Shown in pieces: positions 1 to 5,371 of a stretch of 7,768 nucleotides of DNA (position 1 is its first letter; every line of letters starts with the position of its first letter). The translations under genes and the position numbers were made by a program. Location of the stretch: assembly GCA_007118525.1 (NCBI GenBank), contig SKRK01000097.1:1-7768 (forward strand). Reading direction: 5' to 3'. The notes under the pieces are model-generated. The model worked only from the letters and a program-made list of their open reading frames with translations, did no database searches and was not told the DNA's origin. This DNA comes from Balneolaceae bacterium. GTDB lineage: Bacteria; Bacteroidota; Rhodothermia; Balneolales; Balneolaceae.

Positions 1-1713
1 AAACCGATCGAAGACCGCCTTGAAGCCGTAGCTGAGCTTGTAAAAGGTCACAACCGGCGCGAGGAACTGCGGGATGAATTGGGCCAGGTGGGTGACCTGG
101 AGAGGCTGATCAGCCGCATCAGCGTAGGCCGGGCAAATGCGCGCGACCTGAAGCAGCTTCAGCTTTCGCTTGCACAGGTTCCGCGCGTGAAGATGCAGAT
201 CGGAAATACTGAAAATCCGCTGCTTAACTCCATCAACGACCGTTTGAAAATGCTAGTGGAAGTTCAGGAACGGATCAACAATGCGTTAATGGAAGAGCCT
301 CCGGCAACTATTCGCGAAGGAGGCATGATCGCTGAGGGTTTTAATGATGATCTGGACGAACTGCGGGAAATAGCCAGAAACGGCAAAAAGTACATCGCCC
401 AAATCAAAGATAAACTGGCTAAAGAGGCAGGGATTCCGTCACTGAAAATTGGCTACAACAAGGTGTTCGGTTACTACATTGAAGTGACCAACACACACAA
501 GAACAAGGTTCCTGAGCACTTTATCCGAAAGCAGACCCTGGTTAATTGCGAACGCTACATTACGCCCGAGTTGAAAGAGGTGGAGGAGAAGGTGCTATCG
601 GCCGAGGACCGCAGTAAAACGTTGGAAGGGGAACTCTTTGAAGAGCTTCGTCTCTATGTAGCCGAGTATGCCGATGATGTGCAGCAGATTGCCCGGGCAC
701 TGGCTGAGCTGGATTGCATTCAAAGTTTTTCAGAGATTGCTTTCCGAAACAGCTATGTGTGTCCTGAAGTGAACACCGATGATGTGATAGACGTGAAGAA
801 GGGCCGTCATCCGGTAGTGGAGAGAACTTTGCCGGCGGGAGAGCCTTTTATCCCGAATGATATCTATCTCGACAACAGTGAGTACCAGATCCTGATCATT
901 ACAGGGCCGAATATGGCGGGAAAGAGTATTATTCTTCGGCAGGTCGGCCTGCTCGTGCTGATGGCACAGATCGGAAGTTTTGTTCCGGCCGAGAAGGCCA
1001 CCATCGGTTTGGTGGATAAAATCTTTACCCGTGTGGGAGCCTCCGATAATTTGGCTGCCGGAGAGAGTACTTTCCTGGTAGAGATGAATGAGGCGGCCAA
1101 TATTCTAAATAACGCCACGCCCAAATCACTCATTCTTTTGGACGAGGTTGGACGGGGTACCAGTACTTTTGACGGACTCAGTATTGCGTGGTCACTCTCC
1201 GAATACCTCCACAACAAACCGGAGGTGGCCGCCAAAACGCTCTTTGCCACTCATTACCACGAGCTTAACGAACTGGAAGCCCGTTACGACAGAATCAAGA
1301 ATTTCAATGTACAGGTGAAGGAGCACGACGGAAAGGTGATCTTTCTGAGGAAACTGGCAAGAGGCGGAGCCGATCACAGCTACGGGATTCAGGTCGCTAA
1401 CATGGCGGGGTTGCCGCAGGTTGTGATTGAACGGGCCAAAGAGATTTTGAAAAACCTGGAGAGCCACACCCTGGATGTGAGCCACGACGGAAACGGAGCC
1501 ATCAAACGGGGTGCCACAAAAAAAGAGGCCGCCAAAAGGGCTGTTCAGCATGTAGAAACCCAGGGTCAGCTTCCGCAAATGACACTTTTTGGCTCACAGA
1601 TGGACCCAAACATGGAAACCCTCCTCAACAAGCTGGATGCCAGCGATCCCGAGCGCATGACCCCGATTGAAGCACTCCTGCTGTTAAGCGAACTTAAACG
1701 CCTTGCCAGGTAA
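1..1713 (+). CDS. mutS: DNA mismatch repair protein MutS, C-terminal part (5' end outside window)
   Basis: MutS binds mispaired or unpaired bases and uses ATP to recruit MutL. The frame is open from base 1, so the gene enters from the left; 570 residues are visible of a usual ~870. The mismatch-reading N-terminal domain is therefore not in view. Numbering from base 1, residues ~1-120 are lever/core, ~120-195 are the clamp (GYYIEV at 157-162), and the rest is the ABC-type ATPase. The Walker A motif GPNMAGKS is at 302-309, the signature region with GEST is at ~347-362, Walker B LLDEVGRGTST is centred on D381/E382, and the switch histidine motif ATHYHEL is at 416-422. The tail (MTPIEALLLLSELKRL) is the usual C-terminal dimerisation helix. 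The clamp and this tail, with no Smr domain, argue for MutS1 and not MutS2. Isoleucine follows GKS where many proteobacterial MutS have threonine; I believe this position varies in Bacteroidota-type MutS. The gene ends in TAA, which merges with a hairpin. Confidence 0.97.
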   Translation, partial: KPIEDRLEAVAELVKGHNRREELRDELGQVGDLERLISRISVGRANARDLKQLQLSLAQVPRVKMQIGNTENPLLNSINDRLKMLVEVQERINNALMEEPPATIREGGMIAEGFNDDLDELREIARNGKKYIAQIKDKLAKEAGIPSLKIGYNKVFGYYIEVTNTHKNKVPEHFIRKQTLVNCERYITPELKEVEEKVLSAEDRSKTLEGELFEELRLYVAEYADDVQQIARALAELDCIQSFSEIAFRNSYVCPEVNTDDVIDVKKGRHPVVERTLPAGEPFIPNDIYLDNSEYQILIITGPNMAGKSIILRQVGLLVLMAQIGSFVPAEKATIGLVDKIFTRVGASDNLAAGESTFLVEMNEAANILNNATPKSLILLDEVGRGTSTFDGLSIAWSLSEYLHNKPEVAAKTLFATHYHELNELEARYDRIKNFNVQVKEHDGKVIFLRKLARGGADHSYGIQVANMAGLPQVVIERAKEILKNLESHTLDVSHDGNGAIKRGATKKEAAKRAVQHVETQGQLPQMTLFGSQMDPNMETLLNKLDASDPERMTPIEALLLLSELKRLAR

Positions 1714-1733
1714 ACCGGTCAGCCTGACCGGTT
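1713..1733. terminator. Perfect 9-bp hairpin at the 3' end of mutS
   Basis: The arms AACCGGTCA (1713-1721) and TGACCGGTT (1725-1733) are exact reverse complements around a 3-base loop, GCC. The first base of the hairpin is the last base of the mutS stop codon. There is no T-run on either side, so this is not a textbook intrinsic terminator, but its position between convergent genes (mutS and the minus-strand small gene ending at 1759) fits a bidirectional 3'-end structure. The right arm CCGGTT (1728-1733) can instead pair with AACCGG at 1737-1742, giving a second, mutually exclusive stem. Confidence 0.5.
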
Positions 1734-1758
1734 AATAACCGGCGAAAAATTACAGGAT

Positions 1759-1971
1759 TTACCCTTCCTCTTCGGATGATTTCGACGCACTCTTTTTTAC
1801 ATGACGGGTATATCTCAAGTACCCCCAAGCCGAAATTACTCCACTTGCAAGTGCTGCAAACCCGGCACTTAACAAAAGGGAGAGACCCAGGGCGAAATGG
1901 ATGACTAACAAAAGCAGGATAAAAGCTGCTGTAATCTGTAAGCTAAAGATGATTTTAAGTTGCGAATCCAT
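1759..1971 (-). CDS. Small two-pass membrane protein, function unknown
   Basis: This is a 70-residue protein starting MDSQLKIIFSLQ. Two hydrophobic stretches are visible. Residues ~13-34 (ITAAFILLLL...) form the first membrane segment, and ~36-54 (SAGFAALASGVISAWGYL) form the second. A cytoplasmic-looking tail follows, basic then acidic (RYTRHVKKSASKSSEEEG); by the positive-inside rule both ends probably face the cytoplasm. I chose the ATG at 1969-1971 because the open frame extends upstream to 2076 only through sequence that overlaps the divergent promoter region and reads like non-coding DNA. No Shine-Dalgarno site is seen. It is convergent with mutS and divergent from the TIM-barrel gene. 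I do not recognise the family. The length, hydrophobicity and charged tail make a real small gene likely, but homologues would be needed to confirm it. Confidence 0.6.
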   Translation of the reverse strand: MDSQLKIIFSLQITAAFILLLLVIHFALGLSLLLSAGFAALASGVISAWGYLRYTRHVKKSASKSSEEEG

Positions 1972-2055
1972 AAGTAAAGTTGATGACAAAGTTAAAAAGA
2001 TAACCAGTTTTTGCAGTAAATACTTTTCTTTACTATTCTCAGTGATTGTTGTGAA

Positions 2056-2063
2056 CAAATATA
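2056..2063 (-). promoter_or_regulatory. Candidate Bacteroidota -7 box for the small membrane protein gene
   Basis: On the minus strand this reads TATATTTG, an exact match to the Bacteroidota -7 consensus TAnnTTTG. It lies ~85 bp upstream of the minus-strand ATG at 1971. No clear TTG is found at the -33 spacing, so the match could be chance in an AT-rich gap. The 105-bp divergent gap (1972-2076) must also hold the plus-strand promoter for the gene at 2077, for which I could not pick a box. Confidence 0.25.
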
Positions 2064-2076
2064 AAAATCTTCTCAC

Positions 2077-2937
2077 ATGGACATTACACGTAAATCTTTT
2101 TTGAAAACATCAGGAATTCTCATGTCAGGAGCCGCACTTGGAACCCTTCCATTTTTATCATCCTGTGCCTCTCCCGAACTTGAAACCTCTCCGTTTGGCC
2201 TTCAGCTCTATACACTGCGTGATATCATAACCGACGATCCGGAAGCCGTATTGAGACAGATTGCAGAGTTTGGGTACAAACAGATTGAAAGCTACGCCGG
2301 GCCGATGGGGATCTACTGGGGCATGGGCAATATCGGTTTCAAACAGCTTATGGACGAGCTGGATATGACCATGATTTCAAGCCATGAGAATGTTTTTGAG
2401 GATTTTGAACGCAAAGCCAGCGAAGCTGCTGAGATCGGAGTTGAGTATCTGATATGCCCCTGGATTGGCCGGCAGGAAACCCTCGACGATTACAAAGAGA
2501 TGGCCGACAGGTTCAATCAAATCGGTGAGCAGGCCAATGCTGCAGGGGTCAAATTTGCCTATCACAACCATGAATACACATTTGAAGAGATGGACGGTGA
2601 GATTCCCCAAACGGTGCTGATGGAAAGAACCGAACCTGACCTGGTTGAGCACCAAATGGATATCTATTGGTATGCAGTGGCCGGGCAGGATCCTGCCGAG
2701 TGGATTCGGAAATATCCGAACCGGTTTACTACCTGTCACGTGAAAGATCTCGCCAACGGAGACGATCCCGAATCAACGATTTTGGGGAACGGTACAATCA
2801 ACTTTCCGGAACTGCTGCCGATTGCAAAGGAGAATGGCATGAAGTATTTTATTGTAGAACAGGAAGCCTATACGGGGACTACTCCAATGGATGCCGTACG
2901 TGAGAATGCCCTTTACATGAAAGAGTTGAACATCTGA
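2077..2937 (+). CDS. Sugar phosphate isomerase/epimerase-like TIM-barrel protein with lipoprotein-type signal
   Basis: This 286-residue protein belongs to the xylose isomerase-like/AP endonuclease 2 TIM-barrel superfamily. Known members isomerise or epimerise sugars or inosose using a divalent metal. The N-terminus (TRKSFLKTSG, residues 4-13, then a hydrophobic stretch at 14-27) resembles a Tat signal with an RK pair in place of RR. LSSC at 27-30 is a good lipobox, so the mature protein probably starts at C30 and is anchored outside the cytoplasm. The barrel begins with FGLQLYTLRD (40-49). Likely metal or substrate residues are YHNHEY (162-167), D195 in QMDIYW, H221 in CHVKD and E261/E263 in VEQE, in the order expected for the family. 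The length is typical for this secreted class in Bacteroidota. The substrate cannot be read from the sequence, and no transporter or glycoside hydrolase lies beside it. The start ATG is well placed before the signal, without a Shine-Dalgarno site. Confidence 0.88.
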   Translation: MDITRKSFLKTSGILMSGAALGTLPFLSSCASPELETSPFGLQLYTLRDIITDDPEAVLRQIAEFGYKQIESYAGPMGIYWGMGNIGFKQLMDELDMTMISSHENVFEDFERKASEAAEIGVEYLICPWIGRQETLDDYKEMADRFNQIGEQANAAGVKFAYHNHEYTFEEMDGEIPQTVLMERTEPDLVEHQMDIYWYAVAGQDPAEWIRKYPNRFTTCHVKDLANGDDPESTILGNGTINFPELLPIAKENGMKYFIVEQEAYTGTTPMDAVRENALYMKELNI

Positions 2938-3164
2938 CAGTACACCTTCAATAAAGTCATCATAGAGCATACAGGAGAGAGTGCGGGAGATCGGCATGAA
3001 CCGGGTTTATGAAGAGGTTATTGCGTTGATCCGGAAGTGAATTGAGCAACTCGATTTGAATGGTGAGAGGAGCAAATAAGATTAATATCAGCTTTGGGAT
3101 TGGTGAAAACGAGGCTTCTGTATTACATTACCTGAGAGAACCGATCACTAAAAGTGAGGCCTTC
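2938..3164. other. Intergenic gap with a short codon-like fragment
   Basis: This 227-bp gap separates the isomerase-like gene from the dehydrogenase. On the plus strand, 2966-3040 is open and reads SIQERVREIGMNRVYEEVIALIRK before a TGA, which looks protein-like but is only 24 codons, with a stop at 2963. It could be a tiny gene remnant or chance. From 3060 the frame is continuous with the dehydrogenase and would add 35 residues to it, but these do not look like part of the enzyme. No hairpin or strong promoter was found. Confidence 0.3.
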
Positions 3165-4199
3165 ATGAAAGCCATGCTTATACATCAAATATCAGATCTT
3201 AATAGAACATCCACTCCACTGAGATCTGCAGATATCCCGCTGCCGGTTCCCGCACCCGATGAGTTACTGATCAGAGTGTCTGTATGCGGAGTGTGCCACA
3301 CCGAGCTGGATGAGATCGAAGGGCGTACAACACCGCCCAAACTTCCGGTTGTGCCGGGCCATCAGGTTGTAGGCCGTGTGGAAAAGCAGGGCAATAACGT
3401 TGAAGGATTTCAAAGAGGCGAACGAATTGGCGTGGCATGGATCTATTCGGCGTGCGGTGCATGTGAACGCTGTGAAAGTGGGGAGGAAAATCTGTGTGAA
3501 GAGTTCAAAGCTACCGGCCGTGATGTGAACGGAGGATATGCTGAATATATGACTGTGCCTGCCGGGTTTGCCCATAAAATACCTGAAGGTTTACGTGATG
3601 AGTCGGCAGCGCCGCTGTTGTGCGCGGGCGCCATCGGTTACCGATCGCTGATGCTCACCGAAATGGTGAATGGTGAACGACTTGGCCTTACAGGCTTTGG
3701 GGCTTCAGGGCACCTGGTACTGCGCCTTGTTCAGCACCTGTACCCTGATAGTGAGGTATATGTTTTTGCCAGGAATCCGGATGAGCGGGAGTTTGCAATG
3801 CAATTGGGAGCAGCCTGGACCGGGGATACGGATGAAGATCCCCCTCAAAAACTGCATGCCATAATAGATACCACGCCGGCATGGAAACCTGTTGTGGAAG
3901 CATTAAAAAGCCTGGAACCGGGTGGCAGGCTGGTTATCAATGCTATACGCAAAGAGGCCGGCGACAAGAAGTATTTGCAGAACCTGAACTATGAACGCGA
4001 TCTTTGGATGGAAAAGGAGATCAAGTCGGTAGCCAATGTAACCCGGAAAGATGTAAGCGAAATGCTGAAAGCAGCGGCGAAATATGGCATTAGTCCACAA
4101 TATCAGCTTTATCCGCTGGAAAACGCAAATAAGGCGCTAATGGAGTTGAAACAAGGTGGTATAAGAGGGGCAAAAGTGCTGGTAATCCCTCAAAAATAG
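3165..4199 (+). CDS. Zinc-dependent alcohol dehydrogenase (medium-chain, GroES-like)
   Basis: This protein is predicted to oxidise or reduce an alcohol/aldehyde pair with NAD(P) in the cytoplasm. I start it at ATG 3165 (MKAMLIHQ), giving 344 residues, the usual family length. A weak GTGAGG lies just upstream, and the alternative ATG at 3060 adds 35 residues unlike the family. The GroES-like domain has the catalytic-zinc ligands C44 (GVCHTE) and H66 (PGHQVVG) and probably C153 (PLLCAG). The four structural-zinc cysteines are C97, C100, C103 and C111 (CGACERCESGEENLC). The Rossmann fold begins with GFGASG at 177-182, then VYVFARNPDE, where the arginine after the second strand may favour NADPH. 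The usual GHE is GHQ here; I recall this variant in a subfamily of bacterial zinc alcohol dehydrogenases. The physiological substrate is unknown and the neighbours do not suggest one. Confidence 0.93.
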   Translation: MKAMLIHQISDLNRTSTPLRSADIPLPVPAPDELLIRVSVCGVCHTELDEIEGRTTPPKLPVVPGHQVVGRVEKQGNNVEGFQRGERIGVAWIYSACGACERCESGEENLCEEFKATGRDVNGGYAEYMTVPAGFAHKIPEGLRDESAAPLLCAGAIGYRSLMLTEMVNGERLGLTGFGASGHLVLRLVQHLYPDSEVYVFARNPDEREFAMQLGAAWTGDTDEDPPQKLHAIIDTTPAWKPVVEALKSLEPGGRLVINAIRKEAGDKKYLQNLNYERDLWMEKEIKSVANVTRKDVSEMLKAAAKYGISPQYQLYPLENANKALMELKQGGIRGAKVLVIPQK

Positions 4200-4290
4200 T
4201 GGATCACCCGATTATGTCATGAATCCTATTAAACGGTTTATTTGCTTAGGAAGAAGAGTGTTGGCTGCCGGCTTTAATTTTTTGTTCGGG

Positions 4291-4322
4291 TTGGCGAGAG
4301 TGGCCGCCAAGCCCTACCTTTC
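4291..4322 (+). promoter_or_regulatory. Candidate -33/-7 promoter abutting the GntR start codon
   Basis: TTG at 4291-4293 is followed after 21 bases by TACCTTTC at 4315-4322, one base off the Bacteroidota -7 box TAnnTTTG. The spacing fits the -33/-7 pattern described for this group. If used, transcription would begin within a few bases of the ATG at 4331, giving a leaderless or nearly leaderless mRNA; this agrees with the lack of any Shine-Dalgarno site. It is a pattern match only. Confidence 0.3.
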
Positions 4323-4330
4323 ATCGCACC

Positions 4331-5224
4331 ATGAAACACTCTGCCAAACATATTGCCGACCGCATTCGCCTGATGATTGCTACCAAACAGTTTCAGGTGG
4401 GAGAGCTGTTGCCATCCACGCGTGAGCTTGGCCGTCAGCTTGGTGCAAGCTTTCACACCGTGAGGAAAGCGTATCACGGTCTGGTAGATGAGGGTTTGAT
4501 AGTTGCCGAACAGGGCAGGGGATTTGTGGTGAGCCGTCAGAGTACATCACTCGACAAGTCGGAACGGCTGGAGTTGGGTACGGTAAAGGTACAGACCATG
4601 CTCGAAGAGCTGATCGGCTACGGACTGGATGAGGCTGAGATTGAAGCCATATTTGAGGAGCAGATCAGCTTCATGGAGTGGCCCGATCGGATACAAAGTA
4701 TTGCCACGGTTGGTGAAACGAAAGAGCTCGCAAGACTGCTTTCCGACTCCATCAAAAACCAGATCGGCGTTAAGAGCAATATCCTTACAGTAAATGATTA
4801 CGATGAAGCGTTTAACTTTGATGCCATATTTGTTCCCATTCACCTGATGAGTCAATTTCGAAGCCTGAGCGATTCCATCCGGATTATGCCGGTCGTTTTC
4901 CATTACGATGCAGATGTACTTCTATCCCTGGTAGACCGGGCTGCAATTGAGGCAATAGGGCTGGTGACGGCTGAGGAGGATTCTATTCCCAAAATTATCA
5001 GTGAATTAAAAACGATGATGAAATTTGAGGGTGCTTTTGTGGCCGGTGCAACCTATGGAAAATCACTTCCGCTCTTTGTTCGAAATACGGATCTGATTGT
5101 CTATACACCTGCAAGCGCCCGTCTTGTTGAACAGAGAGTTCCTGAAAAGAAAAGGATTAAATTACAGTACATAATCTCAGAGAAAAGCGCAGAGATGATT
5201 CGTGCAGAGCTGTGGGATCAGTAA
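4331..5224 (+). CDS. GntR-family transcriptional regulator with atypical effector domain
   Basis: This 297-residue DNA-binding regulator has a clear GntR winged helix at residues ~5-70. It contains IADRIRLMI, the LPSTRELGRQLGASFHTVRKAYHGLVDEGLI helix-turn-helix and the wing EQGRGFVV. A helical linker at ~86-112 (VQTMLEELIGYGLDEAEIEAIFEE) resembles the one in YtrA-type members. Residues ~120-297 then form an alternating strand/helix region (IQSIATVGET, NILTVND, DAIFVPIHL, IRIMPVVFH, AIGLVTAEED, GAFVAGATYG, DLIVYTPAS, LQYIIS), suggesting two small Rossmann-like halves that could bind a ligand between them. It is not the FadR/FCD, HutC/UTRA or MocR aminotransferase type. The ligand and targets are unknown. 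The dehydrogenase upstream (132-bp gap) and the helicase downstream (147-bp gap) are the nearest candidate targets, along with its own promoter. The start is set by the winged helix; the N-terminus before it is short but complete. Confidence 0.88.
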   Translation: MKHSAKHIADRIRLMIATKQFQVGELLPSTRELGRQLGASFHTVRKAYHGLVDEGLIVAEQGRGFVVSRQSTSLDKSERLELGTVKVQTMLEELIGYGLDEAEIEAIFEEQISFMEWPDRIQSIATVGETKELARLLSDSIKNQIGVKSNILTVNDYDEAFNFDAIFVPIHLMSQFRSLSDSIRIMPVVFHYDADVLLSLVDRAAIEAIGLVTAEEDSIPKIISELKTMMKFEGAFVAGATYGKSLPLFVRNTDLIVYTPASARLVEQRVPEKKRIKLQYIISEKSAEMIRAELWDQ

Positions 5225-5276
5225 AGCAAAGGGCGAAAAAGATCAAAATGAAAAAGTAAAATGAGTTTAGATTTTG

Positions 5277-5317
5277 GGTCGACACTTCTTGGATAAAGGC
5301 TTAATTTGGAGGTCGAC
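5277..5317. promoter_or_regulatory. Paired GGTCGAC boxes upstream of the helicase gene
   Basis: The gap 5225-5371 holds GGTCGAC twice, at 5277-5283 and 5311-5317 (34 bp start to start, about three helical turns), each preceded by a similar T-rich/G stretch (ATTTTG and AATTTGGA). Between them, TTAATTTG at 5301-5308 differs from the -7 consensus TAnnTTTG by one base. Just downstream, 5323-5332 is the palindrome AAATTAATTT. Repeated boxes flanking a possible promoter suggest an operator, perhaps for the adjacent GntR regulator, but no binding site is proven. Confidence 0.3.
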
Positions 5318-5371
5318 TGAAATTAATTTTCAAAGCAGGTAAGACCTCTTCCTTTTCACTCCAGCAGATCC

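Noticed and set aside
302..309. Possible defective start to the mutS fragment, suggesting a pseudogene
   Set aside because: The frame is open from the first base through all ATPase motifs with no stop or frameshift; the missing N-terminus is simply outside the window.
1972..2076. 35-residue upstream extension of the small membrane protein
   Set aside because: The added residues cover the divergent promoter gap, run up to the neighbouring start codon and look like translated AT-rich spacer; the internal ATG at 1971 gives a compact two-helix protein.
3060..3164. N-terminal 35-residue extension of the alcohol dehydrogenase
   Set aside because: Family members start at MKAM-like sequence just before the first GroES-domain strand; the extra residues show no signal or domain character.
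4219..4425. 68-codon plus-strand frame overlapping the start of the GntR gene
   Set aside because: It overlaps the winged-helix coding region in another frame and its translation has no recognisable features.
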